Below are positions 1 through 8,611 of a stretch of 54,502 nt of DNA, in pieces. The stretch lies in NCBI RefSeq assembly GCF_030547685.1, contig NZ_JAUOQM010000007.1, positions 1 to 54,502 on the forward strand. The letters are read 5' to 3'. The stretch's first letter is position 1. Every line of letters starts with the position of its first letter. A program made the translations under genes and the position numbers. The DNA comes from Gilvimarinus sp. 2_MG-2023 (GTDB taxonomy: Bacteria > Pseudomonadota > Gammaproteobacteria > Pseudomonadales > Cellvibrionaceae). The notes beneath the pieces are model-generated. The model worked only from the letters and a program-made list of their open reading frames with translations. It had not been told where the DNA came from and did no database searches.

Positions 1-1047
1 ACCACTGGTGGCATACCGCGCTTAGCACTGAATATTGGCGGCAACACCGTTTACGCCATCTACGCAGGCGGCAGCGGCACCACCGAATTAACCTTTACCT
101 ATACCGTGCAAGCGGGCGATACCGACGCCAACGGCATCAGTATTGCTGCCAACGCGCTGGACGCCAATGGCGGTACACTGGAAGGCGCTGCCGGTAATAG
201 CGCAGTAACCAGCCATAGCGGAGTAGACCACAACACTAACTACGCAGTTGATACGACAGCGCCGACTCTAAGCTCGAGCACCCCGGCCGACAATGCCACA
301 GCTGTTGCGGTGGACGGCAATATCGTACTGACATTCTCTGAAACCGTGCAGGCGGGCAGCGGCATTATTACGATCAGTGATGGCTTCGATACCCGCATCA
401 TTGACGTAAACGATGCACAAGTTAGCATTAGTGGGAATACCGTCACCATTAACCCAACTACGGATTTAAATGAGGACGCAACTTATAACGTACAGATGGG
501 CAACGGCGTGCTAACGGATGTCGCGGGCAACGGATATGCCGGTATTAACAACACCAGCGACTTAAACTTTACAACCGAATCCGAGATAGATACCAGCGTG
601 GTAGTGTTTGACCTGGTGAATGGCCAAAGCTCCGACCACAGCGGCCGTACCTTCTCGGCATCCGAAAGTTACACCATTTATATTCAGGTGGATTCGGATA
701 GTCATGTCCTCGACAGCAGCTTCACACAGTGGACGGGAGCCATTAATTTGGGCGCCGATGACAAAATTGTATTAGTCGGCAATGGTAGCGATATTCTTGG
801 TGGACCCATGGGCATACCTGTCACCAATGACTATTCCAGCTCCACTTACTACGGACTAACGACTGCTGCACTTTCCATCCAGGACTTCGGTGCGGTCTAT
901 CGGTATATATCAAACCTGACAAACACCGTTTATCTCTGGAGTGGTGGTAGCTGGGCCTCCAACCCCAACACCATCAACGATAATTTCAGCACGCTCTATT
1001 TAACCGATTTACCGGGCGGGGTGCGCACCAGCCAAGGGTTGGTATAA
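1..1047 (+). CDS. C-terminal part of a large Ig-like/adhesin-type secreted protein (5' truncated by window)
   Basis: The reading frame is open from base 1 and ends at TAA 1045-1047, so only the last 348 residues are visible. The fragment holds the end of one repeat, then a bacterial Ig-like (Big_5/SbsA type) domain running from DTTAPTLSSSTPADNA to the LNFTTE strand, then a roughly 150-residue tail rich in Asn, Ser, Thr and Tyr with no membrane anchor. Such a tail is typical of type I secretion substrates, and the genes directly downstream encode a complete type I exporter, which makes export by that machine likely. No RTX nonapeptides are visible in this part. It is probably a giant surface adhesin or cadherin-like protein; full size and N-terminal retention module lie outside the window. 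The substrate role is inferred from domain type and position. Confidence 0.8.
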   Translation, partial: TTGGIPRLALNIGGNTVYAIYAGGSGTTELTFTYTVQAGDTDANGISIAANALDANGGTLEGAAGNSAVTSHSGVDHNTNYAVDTTAPTLSSSTPADNATAVAVDGNIVLTFSETVQAGSGIITISDGFDTRIIDVNDAQVSISGNTVTINPTTDLNEDATYNVQMGNGVLTDVAGNGYAGINNTSDLNFTTESEIDTSVVVFDLVNGQSSDHSGRTFSASESYTIYIQVDSDSHVLDSSFTQWTGAINLGADDKIVLVGNGSDILGGPMGIPVTNDYSSSTYYGLTTAALSIQDFGAVYRYISNLTNTVYLWSGGSWASNPNTINDNFSTLYLTDLPGGVRTSQGLV

Positions 1048-1053
1048 AAACCA

Positions 1054-3741
1054 GTGCAGGCGATAGAGCAGCCCCATTACCGGTTGTTGCGGCAACTGGC
1101 CGAGTGCCAGGCCTACCCGGCACTGCTGGAGGCCTGCGCGCACGAGGCCGGCTCAACCGAGGTAGACTCGCTGCGCGCTTTGGCGCTGGCGCAACTGGGC
1201 GAAGCGCAAGAGGCCGAGCAACTGCTGCAATTGCTTAACGCGGCCCCAATAACTGAGGTAATGGCCGTGGATATGGCCGGCGCCTATTTGGCGCTTGGCC
1301 ACACCGACAGGGCCGAGCCATTATTGCGCCGCCCACCCATTGCCGATGCCCCCACCGAGAGCCTGCGACTGGCCCGGCTCGGGTTGTGTCAACTGCAACA
1401 AAATCACCCGCGTGAAGCACTCGAACAATTACTGCAAAGCATAGTGCAGCACCCACGAATTACCGTTTTTGCCCATGCGCTGCGCCTGTGTGCTAACCCC
1501 CAAAATACTGAGCAAGGCGAGCAGTTGCTGGCCGCCGCCAAGCAACACTGGCTTACCGAGCGCGCAAACTGGCCCGAAGACGGCGCCGCCTTTTACGACC
1601 AGCAGCTGCGCGGCCTGCGCTTAGACCTGTGGCTGGTCGGTGACGCCTTTGACGCCGCCGAAACCTGGCTGGAGGAGCAGCGCCACACCTTACCCGAGAG
1701 CGATTGGTGCCACTTGTTAATGGGCTACGCCCAGCGCTTGCAGCAGCGCGACCGCCACACCGAGGCCGAAGAGCGACTGCGCGCTGGCCTTAACCATTAC
1801 CCCCAACACCGGCCACTGCTGTTGCAACTGGCCGAGCTGGCCCAGTTGCAGGGACGCAAAGCGCAAGCCAATGCGCTCGTACGCAAGGCCATAAACGCCG
1901 CTGGGCAAGCGGGTGAGCCCACGACTAGCCTTTGGCTGCGACTCGTTCACAACAATGTGCAAAACAATGCCCCATTAGCGGAACACGCCCTGGCAAAAGC
2001 GCGCCAAGAGTTGGACGCACTGCCGGCCGACTCCATGACCGATTCTAGGGCCGACAGCCAACAGGCTGCGCTGGAGTTTCAGTATCGGCTGGGGCTGGCC
2101 GGGCTCTACGGGCAACAGCAATCGCTGGACAAAGCTGAAGCCGAGTACCGCCAATTGCTCAGTGAACAGCCCGACAATTTGGGTGTGCTACAGGGCCTGG
2201 GCCAATTGCTGATGCAACTGGGGCGCATCGACGAGGCCATTGAATACTTTGAAACCCTAAAAACCCAAGACCCGGCCCGCGGCCACGCCGCGCTGATTAA
2301 CGCCAGCCGTTACCCCGAAGACGACGCAACGCTGCAACAACTGGAAGACGTAGCCCACACACCGGGGCAAGAAGGCAGCGTGCGCGCCAGCTTGTTACTG
2401 CAACTGGCTAAAACCTACGAAAAACGCAAAGATTACCCCCGTGCCATGGAACTTGCCAACCAGGCCAATAGCGCCGCCCAACGGCTGTTAAACTACGCCC
2501 CCAAAGCGCACCGCCAGCGCTGCGCCCGTATTCGCCATGCCTTTAACGCTGAATTTTTTAAATACCGCCCACCGGCACAATACGGGCTGATTACCAACGT
2601 GCCGGTGTTTGTGGTGGGTATGCCGCGCTCGGGCACCACTTTGGTTGAGCAAATACTGGCCGGCCACAGCGAAATACACGGTGCCGGTGAGCTGGGTTTA
2701 ATACCGGGCGCTATAGCCGGCATGGAGAGATGGGAAAGACGCACGGGCTCGGGCCGGCGCTACCCGGATTGCGCCGATGACTTAAGCCCCAAGGTCGCCC
2801 AGGGCATTGCGCAAAACTTACTGGATGAATTGCAAAGCTACGCCCCCGAGGCCAAGCACGTAGTGGACAAACTGCCGCACAATTTTGAAAATGTTGGGCT
2901 GATAAAATTTTTATTCCCCAACGCTAAAATTATTTCCGTAAGACGCGATCCGCGTGATATTGCTCTGTCCAATTACTTTACCGACTACGCGGCTAAACAT
3001 GGCGGCATGGGCTTCGCCTACGATCTGGACTGGATTGGCGAGCAACTGGCCGACCACAATTTATTGATGCACCACTGGCAGCAAGTACTGCCGGGCGAGA
3101 TTTTAGAAGTCCAGTATGAAGAGGTCATCGCCAACCCCGAAGCCTCGGCGAAAAAGATGCTGGAGTACATTGGCGTAAGCTGGGAAGCCGACGTGCTCAA
3201 TTTTGCCGATCTGAACCGCCCGGTCAAAACCGCCAGCGTGTGGCAGGTGCGCCAACCGATTTACCAAACCAGTAAAGCTAAGTGGCGACGCTATCAGAAT
3301 CACTTAGAACCATTGATTAGCGCTACCAATCGAAAAATTACATGGGAGCCAATACGTATGACCAGCTTGCCCAAACCCGGCTGGCTGGACACCGGCGTAG
3401 ACCACTATAACGCGCAGCAATTCAATAAGGCCGAACGCTGCTTTAAACAACTGTTACACTTTGTGCCCGAGCACGGCGCGGCGAACTTTATGCTGGGCTT
3501 GGTATACGCCAACAACGGGCTCTTAGCCGACGCTATTGGTCATATGGAGCAAGGGCTGGAGCGCTGCCCCTGGAACCGCGACTGGCGCAATGACCTGGCC
3601 CGCGCCTACCGTTTAAACGGTGATGAAAACAAAGCTGACGCTCTTTTTAAAAAACGCGAGCTCGAAAACGAAATAAATACGCCGGAAGATATAATGAGCG
3701 ATACACGCTATACAACGCCGACAAGCTCAGGAGTTTATTGA
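1054..3741 (+). CDS. TPR-repeat sulfotransferase family protein
   Basis: An 895-residue fusion. Residues about 1-480 are helical TPR repeats, about 515-760 a Sulfotransfer_3-type domain, and about 770-860 further TPRs. The PAPS 5'-phosphosulfate loop is visible as GMPRSGTT (from residue 522), and the 3'-phosphate-binding segment as RRDPRDIALSNY (from residue 630). These enzymes move sulfate from PAPS to a hydroxyl on protein, glycan or lipid; the fold includes tyrosylprotein sulfotransferases and RaxST. The GTG start lies six bases after the adhesin stop and in the same frame, with only a weak ribosome site, suggesting translational coupling. Its stop abuts the TolC gene. Placement between a secreted protein and its exporter suggests it modifies the exported protein; that is inference. 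Substrate is unknown. Confidence 0.85.
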   Translation: MQAIEQPHYRLLRQLAECQAYPALLEACAHEAGSTEVDSLRALALAQLGEAQEAEQLLQLLNAAPITEVMAVDMAGAYLALGHTDRAEPLLRRPPIADAPTESLRLARLGLCQLQQNHPREALEQLLQSIVQHPRITVFAHALRLCANPQNTEQGEQLLAAAKQHWLTERANWPEDGAAFYDQQLRGLRLDLWLVGDAFDAAETWLEEQRHTLPESDWCHLLMGYAQRLQQRDRHTEAEERLRAGLNHYPQHRPLLLQLAELAQLQGRKAQANALVRKAINAAGQAGEPTTSLWLRLVHNNVQNNAPLAEHALAKARQELDALPADSMTDSRADSQQAALEFQYRLGLAGLYGQQQSLDKAEAEYRQLLSEQPDNLGVLQGLGQLLMQLGRIDEAIEYFETLKTQDPARGHAALINASRYPEDDATLQQLEDVAHTPGQEGSVRASLLLQLAKTYEKRKDYPRAMELANQANSAAQRLLNYAPKAHRQRCARIRHAFNAEFFKYRPPAQYGLITNVPVFVVGMPRSGTTLVEQILAGHSEIHGAGELGLIPGAIAGMERWERRTGSGRRYPDCADDLSPKVAQGIAQNLLDELQSYAPEAKHVVDKLPHNFENVGLIKFLFPNAKIISVRRDPRDIALSNYFTDYAAKHGGMGFAYDLDWIGEQLADHNLLMHHWQQVLPGEILEVQYEEVIANPEASAKKMLEYIGVSWEADVLNFADLNRPVKTASVWQVRQPIYQTSKAKWRRYQNHLEPLISATNRKITWEPIRMTSLPKPGWLDTGVDHYNAQQFNKAERCFKQLLHFVPEHGAANFMLGLVYANNGLLADAIGHMEQGLERCPWNRDWRNDLARAYRLNGDENKADALFKKRELENEINTPEDIMSDTRYTTPTSSGVY

Positions 3742-5049
3742 ATGACTCGGCAACATTTCCCCCGTTTGAATTTACTGCCCAAATTGTTGAGTACGTTGTT
3801 AGTAATCTGCACATTGGCAGTTCAAGCCCAAGTCAGCTCATCGCTACCTGAAGACGGTTTAACCGCCGCTCTGCGCGCCACGCTTGCCAACCACCCAGCC
3901 ATTGCCGGTAAGCGAGCCGAAATCCAAGCCAGTGATTACTCCCTGGGTGAAGCTCGCAGTCAAAGATTGCCCAGTGTTAGTTTAAACACCGCCTATGGCG
4001 AGGAGAACCGAGCTAACTTTAATCAAGACGAATACGCCTACCCCACGACTTTGCGAGTCCGCCAGCCGGTGTGGACCTTTGGTCGCATCAGCAACAACAT
4101 TGAAGCCGCCGAGGCGGGCCTGGACAGAGAATCTGCCGATTTGGTACGCGTACGCCGCGAACTTTTAACAGACACAGCACTGGCTTACGCCGGTGTGCTA
4201 AGCGCCCGCGCCAGAGTGGCGGTGGCAGAACAAAACTTAATGCAACTGGAAGTATTGCGCCAACAAATACAAAGGCGTGCGGCGGGGCAATTAGCCTCCG
4301 ATGCGGACACGCGTCTCGCCGATACCCGGCTCACTCAAGCCAAGATTTTACTCTCGCGTTATCGCGGAGAAGTCGATATCGCCCGCAATACCCTGCAAAG
4401 CCTAACGCAGTTACCCATTGTCGGAAGCACCCCCATTGCCAGTGGCCTGTTGCAGCTTGAAGCCGACGCACTGCTCGAGGAGCGTGTACTAAAACAAAGT
4501 GCCCAAATACAATTGCGCAAGCAGAATGTTGCGCAAGCTCGCGCTCAAGTCAATCAAACCCGCACCTCTGCCATGCCCACCGTGTACTTACAGGCAGAGC
4601 AGTTTTACGACCAACCGGCGCTGCGCGATGACAGCCAGATTAGTGTGGTGCTTGAAGCGCAACTGGATGGTTTGGGGTTCAGCACTCGCAACCGCACCGG
4701 TGCCGCCAGCGCCCGACAAATGGCAGCCGAGCAAGAACTGCGCTTAGCTCATATACAATTGCAGCGCGACATCCGCCGCCTGCAACGACAGCGCACCTTG
4801 ATGGGGGATATCGTCGAATCACAACGTGGCGCCGTTGAAGACTTGCAGGCATTGCTGGACTCTTACCAGCGCCAGTACGAGTCTGGCAGTAAAAGCTGGC
4901 TTGAGGTCATGAATATTCAGCGCGAACTCAACACGGAACGCGTACTGTTAACCGACAGCCAAAATGAGCAACTGCGTTACAGCCTTGAATTGTTGGGTTT
5001 GAGCGGCGAGCTCGACCTGCTCGCCGGGCTGGAGGTGAACAATGACTGA
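3742..5049 (+). CDS. TolC-family outer membrane protein of a type I secretion system
   Basis: A 435-residue outer membrane efflux protein. It starts with a signal peptide (basic MTRQHFPR, hydrophobic core, cut near VQAQ) and then shows the two repeated long-helix halves of OEP proteins, with Gln/Arg/Ala-rich coiled-coil segments and YESGSKSWLEVMNIQREL near the end. It should form the trimeric exit duct for the ABC/HlyD pair that follows. ATG follows CAGGAG by eight bases and the previous stop by none; the 3' end overlaps the ABC gene by eight bases. Similar to LapE/AggA-type TolC proteins dedicated to adhesin export. Identification as TolC family is firm; dedication to the upstream adhesin is inferred from operon structure. 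Confidence 0.9.
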   Translation: MTRQHFPRLNLLPKLLSTLLVICTLAVQAQVSSSLPEDGLTAALRATLANHPAIAGKRAEIQASDYSLGEARSQRLPSVSLNTAYGEENRANFNQDEYAYPTTLRVRQPVWTFGRISNNIEAAEAGLDRESADLVRVRRELLTDTALAYAGVLSARARVAVAEQNLMQLEVLRQQIQRRAAGQLASDADTRLADTRLTQAKILLSRYRGEVDIARNTLQSLTQLPIVGSTPIASGLLQLEADALLEERVLKQSAQIQLRKQNVAQARAQVNQTRTSAMPTVYLQAEQFYDQPALRDDSQISVVLEAQLDGLGFSTRNRTGAASARQMAAEQELRLAHIQLQRDIRRLQRQRTLMGDIVESQRGAVEDLQALLDSYQRQYESGSKSWLEVMNIQRELNTERVLLTDSQNEQLRYSLELLGLSGELDLLAGLEVNND

Positions 5050-6829
5050 AACACCCCTATCAGAGGAAGGTCCCAAGCTGACGGAAAACCTTGCTGCAAA
5101 AAAGGTGTGGCGAGCCCTGTTTCGTGAAAAGCGCTGGTTGCGGCGAGTTATTGTCGCAACCTGCTTGATTAACTTGCTGGCGGTGTCTATGTCGCTGTTT
5201 GCCATGCAGGTGTACGACCGCGTGGTACCCACTTTGGCCTACGCCACGCTCACAACCTTAACCGTGGGTATGATTATTGTCATTGGCTTTGACTGGAGTT
5301 TAAAAACCCTCAGAGCGCGCATACTCGACAGTCTAGCCAGCGCCGTCGATATACAACTGTCGCAGCGCGTTTATGAACACTTGCTAAAGCTGCGTTTAGA
5401 CACTCAGCCGAAAAGCCTGGGCACATTGGCCGCACAGGTCAACAGCCTGGACGCTGTGCGTCAATTTTTTTCTTCGGCCGTCATTTTTGCGTTAGTGGAT
5501 TTACCCTTTGCTCTGATGTTCTTGGTTTTTATTGCGATTATCGGCGGCAAGGTTGCTTGGGTTTACGCTGCACTGCTGCCCATTGCGTTAACCCTAGGCT
5601 TGGTTAATCAGTGGCGTCTACGGCGCCTAATGCGCGAACAGATTCAACGCAGCAACGAGCGCCAGGGCTTATTGGTAGACACTATTCGCGGTGCTGAAAC
5701 CATTCGCGCCAGCGGCGCCAGCAATTCGTTCGGTGAGCAGTGGCGGGACATGACCGGCACCATTAACCGCTACACTTTGCGCCAGCGTGCCATCAATAGT
5801 TTGGTTACCGTTACCGCCACGAGCTTGTCCATGTCGGCCTATGTCGGCGCCATTGTGGTTGGTGTGTGGCAAATTGAGGCGGGCCTACTCACGATGGGCG
5901 GCATGATTGCCTGCAGTATTTTAGGGGGGCGCATCATTGCACCGGTTGCACAAAGCGCACAGTACCTAATGCAGTGGCAACAAGTCAGTCAATCACTGCG
6001 CTTGGTGCACGATGTTTTGAGCCTGCCGGGCGAGCGCCGTCACAATCAAACGCTGCTCAAGCCCAACGCGGCGCCGCAGCACCTGCAACTGGAAAAAATT
6101 CGCTTTGGTTACCCCGGCTCACCCGTGATGCAAGTAACGCTGGACGAGCTTACTGTGCACAGTGGCGAGCGCACTTTGTTGCTTGGGCCTGTGGGCAGTG
6201 GCAAATCGACTTTGTTAAAAGTCATGGCAGGCTTGCTTCCCCCCACTGAGGGCAGAGTGCGACTGGGCGATGCCGACCTGTGGGAAATTGACCCGACATT
6301 GGTCAGCCAACAGATTGGATATTTACCTCAACACACTCAACTTTTTCGCGGTACGTTGCGCAGTAATTTATTGCTGGGTAACGAGTGCAGTGATGACGAG
6401 CTTGTGACTCTGTGCCGAGATTTAGGCATCGATAAAATCGTCGATAATAACCCGCTCGGGTTAGACCTGGTCATTAGCGAAGGCGGCGATGGTTTATCCG
6501 GCGGACAACGCCAACTGGTGGCCCTGGGACGATTAATTTTAGCAAGGCCGAAAATTTGGTTATTGGACGAACCCGGTGCAGGTCTCGACCGCGACACCGA
6601 AGAACGTTTTTGGCAATGTCTGGAAAGCGCGCTAAGCACGGATGATATTTTGGTTGTGAGCACCCACCGGCCCATGATTGCAGGCCGGCTTGCCACCCGC
6701 GCAATGATAATGGCGGACGGCGTCATTCAGCGTGACGGGGCGCCCGAAGCGATACTGCCCATGCTTAAAACACGCGCGACGAATGAGTCTCCTGCGACAC
6801 CTAAAAAAGGAGGCTTTGATGTTATCTAA
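5042..6829 (+). CDS. Type I secretion ABC transporter, permease-ATPase (LapB-like, lacks C39 domain)
   Basis: A 595-residue half-transporter. Membrane helices begin near residue 37 and run to about 320; the nucleotide-binding domain follows with Walker A GPVGSGKST (382-390), signature LSGGQRQ (485-491) and Walker B WLLDEPGAGLD (about 507). It would dimerise in the inner membrane and drive substrate export through HlyD and TolC. Family members that cleave double-glycine leaders, and LapB/HlyB types with an inactive peptidase-like region, carry about 120-150 extra N-terminal residues; here that domain is absent, so leader cleavage by this protein is not expected. The gene overlaps tolC by 8 bases and hlyD by 11 bases, so the three are translated together. 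Confidence 0.92.
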   Translation: MTETPLSEEGPKLTENLAAKKVWRALFREKRWLRRVIVATCLINLLAVSMSLFAMQVYDRVVPTLAYATLTTLTVGMIIVIGFDWSLKTLRARILDSLASAVDIQLSQRVYEHLLKLRLDTQPKSLGTLAAQVNSLDAVRQFFSSAVIFALVDLPFALMFLVFIAIIGGKVAWVYAALLPIALTLGLVNQWRLRRLMREQIQRSNERQGLLVDTIRGAETIRASGASNSFGEQWRDMTGTINRYTLRQRAINSLVTVTATSLSMSAYVGAIVVGVWQIEAGLLTMGGMIACSILGGRIIAPVAQSAQYLMQWQQVSQSLRLVHDVLSLPGERRHNQTLLKPNAAPQHLQLEKIRFGYPGSPVMQVTLDELTVHSGERTLLLGPVGSGKSTLLKVMAGLLPPTEGRVRLGDADLWEIDPTLVSQQIGYLPQHTQLFRGTLRSNLLLGNECSDDELVTLCRDLGIDKIVDNNPLGLDLVISEGGDGLSGGQRQLVALGRLILARPKIWLLDEPGAGLDRDTEERFWQCLESALSTDDILVVSTHRPMIAGRLATRAMIMADGVIQRDGAPEAILPMLKTRATNESPATPKKGGFDVI

Positions 6830-8009
6830 CCCAGTGGATACCGACACTCGCCTGTCCCAATACCATACCGCCCGCCACGGCGCTTTTGTCTACGTAATAC
6901 TGGTTGCGGTGCTGGCGTTTATTGTGTGGGCGAATGTGTTTACTTTGGATGAGGTCGCTCGTGCTCAGGCCGAGGTTATTACGCCCAGCCGGATACAAGT
7001 TATTCAGGCGGTGGACGGCGGCGTGCTGCACGAGCTGCACGTACGAGAGGGTGACCGGGTAAGCCCCGGCCAGGAATTGGCACGACTGGACCCAACCCGT
7101 TTTGCCGCGTCAGTGGGCGAAATAGAAGCGCGGCTTTACGCACTAAAAGCCAAAGCCGCGCGCTTGCGTGCCGAAGTGATTGGCGCCGAGAGCCTGACCC
7201 TGTCCGATGACATTCGGACCCAGGTGCCAGAAGTCGCCAGTGTAGAATTAGCGCTGTTTGAGCAGCGCCGCCAAGGCCTGGCTGACGAGCTGAGAATACT
7301 GCGTGAGGGCGTTGCGCTGAGCCGCAAGGAGTTATCACTGGTACAGTCATTGCGCCAACAAGGTGATGCCAGTGGCGCAGAACTGTTGCGCGCAGAACGG
7401 ACGTTAAACGAGGCCGAGTCGCGTCTGGTGAATCGGCGCAATCAATTTTACGAAGACGCTCGTCAGGAGCTTACCCGCGCTGAAGATGAAAGTGCGCAGG
7501 CCGAACAGCTGCTTATTCAACGCCAAGAAGAGCAAGCGAGTAGTGTATTTCGCGCTACCGTACCGGGCATTGTTAAAAATATTCGGGTAACCACCGTTGG
7601 CGGCGTACTGCGCGCGGGCGATGAACTGATGCAGATTGTACCGGCCGAAGATAATTTGATTTTACAGGCTCGCGTTAGCCCGGCCGACATTGGCCGCGTG
7701 GAAACAGGCCTAAGTGCCAACATCCGCCTCGACCCATTCGACTACACCATACACGGCACCGTACAGGGCAAGGTCACCTACGTCAGTGCCGACACACTAA
7801 AAGAAGAAACCGCCGACGGCGTTGATATTTACTACCGGGTACATATCGAGCCTATTGCTTTCCCCGTGACGACCACAACGGGCAAAAAACTGACGTTATC
7901 GCCGGGCATGACTTCGCAGGTGGATATTCGCACTGGCGAACGCAGCCTTATTAATTTTCTGCTAAAACCGATACGAAAAACACTGTCATCATCGCTAGGG
8001 GAAGAATAA
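6819..8009 (+). CDS. HlyD-family type I secretion periplasmic adaptor
   Basis: A 396-residue membrane fusion protein with one N-terminal helix (residues about 20-42), a split biotinyl-lipoyl-like domain (AVDGGVLHELHVREGDRV near 65; RATVPGIVKNIRVTTVGGV near 250), a long alpha-helical hairpin between them and a beta-barrel ending in GMTSQVDIRTGERS, the classic HlyD C-terminal signature. It bridges the ABC transporter and TolC. I placed the start at ATG 6819 because AAAGGAGG ends five bases upstream; a longer in-frame ATG at 6732 lies deep within the ABC gene. Last gene of the export operon; a short CCTTCG/CGAAGG hairpin follows. Confidence 0.92.
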   Translation: MLSNPVDTDTRLSQYHTARHGAFVYVILVAVLAFIVWANVFTLDEVARAQAEVITPSRIQVIQAVDGGVLHELHVREGDRVSPGQELARLDPTRFAASVGEIEARLYALKAKAARLRAEVIGAESLTLSDDIRTQVPEVASVELALFEQRRQGLADELRILREGVALSRKELSLVQSLRQQGDASGAELLRAERTLNEAESRLVNRRNQFYEDARQELTRAEDESAQAEQLLIQRQEEQASSVFRATVPGIVKNIRVTTVGGVLRAGDELMQIVPAEDNLILQARVSPADIGRVETGLSANIRLDPFDYTIHGTVQGKVTYVSADTLKEETADGVDIYYRVHIEPIAFPVTTTTGKKLTLSPGMTSQVDIRTGERSLINFLLKPIRKTLSSSLGEE

Positions 8010-8031
8010 GAAATCGAACATTTAGGGAGTG

Positions 8032-8047
8032 CCTTCGACGGCGAAGG
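8032..8047. terminator. Short hairpin between convergent hlyD and FKBP genes
   Basis: CCTTCG (8032-8037) and CGAAGG (8042-8047) form a six-pair stem with an ACGG loop, 22 bases after the hlyD stop and before the end of the oppositely directed FKBP gene. There is no clear T tract on either side, so terminator function is only probable by position. Confidence 0.3.
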
Positions 8048-8092
8048 GAGGGCATTTCCGTTCCCCGTAAACCACACCCCGTCGTCCACTCT

Positions 8093-8518
8093 TCAGAAAA
8101 CCACCTTCAACAACCGCAAATCAAATATTAACACCGCATTGGGCCCAATTTTATTACCTACGCCCTTCTTGCCCCACGCCAGTTCGGGCGGTACGACGAA
8201 CTCGTAGCGGGCGCCCTCTTGCATTAGCTGCAGGCCTTCGCGAATACCGGGGATGGCTTCTTTCATGGTGAATTCGTCGGGCAGGCCTTCTTTGTAGGTG
8301 TCGCCGATGATTTTGCCTCCCACCAGCTGAATGCGCTGATTGACTTCGACGGTGTCGGTTTCCGTGGGGGTCATGCCGTCGCCGTCTTCCAGTACGCGGT
8401 AAAGCAAGCCGGTGGCGGTTTCTTGCACGCCCTCTTTTTGGCGGTACTTATCTATGTAGCTCTCGCTGGCGGCGCGATTTTGGCCGGAGGAGCCTTTGTT
8501 GAGTTTCTTCTTTGCCAT
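8093..8518 (-). CDS. FKBP-type peptidyl-prolyl cis-trans isomerase
   Basis: A 141-residue cytosolic protein. The N-terminal 30 residues are basic and polar (MAKKKLNKGSS), followed by a helix and then an FKBP domain from GLLYRVLEDGDG to FDLRLLKVVF. The IPGIREGLQLMQEGARYEFVVPPELAWG segment matches the FKBP core, including the helix and the substrate-lining aromatic strand. These enzymes speed proline isomerisation during folding. There is no signal peptide, so unlike FkpA or Mip it should act in the cytoplasm. The expected VxVxYxG strand is altered to VEVNQRIQLVGG, so catalysis may be weak. Monocistronic, convergent with the secretion operon. Confidence 0.85.
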   Translation of the reverse strand: MAKKKLNKGSSGQNRAASESYIDKYRQKEGVQETATGLLYRVLEDGDGMTPTETDTVEVNQRIQLVGGKIIGDTYKEGLPDEFTMKEAIPGIREGLQLMQEGARYEFVVPPELAWGKKGVGNKIGPNAVLIFDLRLLKVVF

Positions 8519-8557
8519 AACTTTTTCTGGAATAAATTCTGTCGATTAACACACTAA

Positions 8558-8583
8558 GCCAGGCTGGGCGAAAAAAACCTGGC
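8558..8583. terminator. Hairpin downstream of the nucleotidyltransferase gene
   Basis: GCCAGG (8558-8563) pairs with CCTGGC (8578-8583) around a 14-base A-rich (plus strand) loop. On the minus strand it follows the nucleotidyltransferase gene and carries a T run within the loop instead of after the stem, so it is at best a weak terminator. Confidence 0.25.
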
Positions 8584-8611
8584 CACCCTTACAATTGGAA
8601 CAAAGTAATGA

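Noticed and set aside
6337-6726. 129-residue open frame on the minus strand inside the ABC transporter gene
   Set aside because: It mirrors the ATPase domain, has no ribosome site or known domain, and arises from the codon bias of the real gene.
8558-8583. Hairpin as an attachment-site repeat of a mobile island carrying the toxin-antitoxin-like genes
   Set aside because: No matching direct repeat at the other side and no integrase or tRNA gene nearby.
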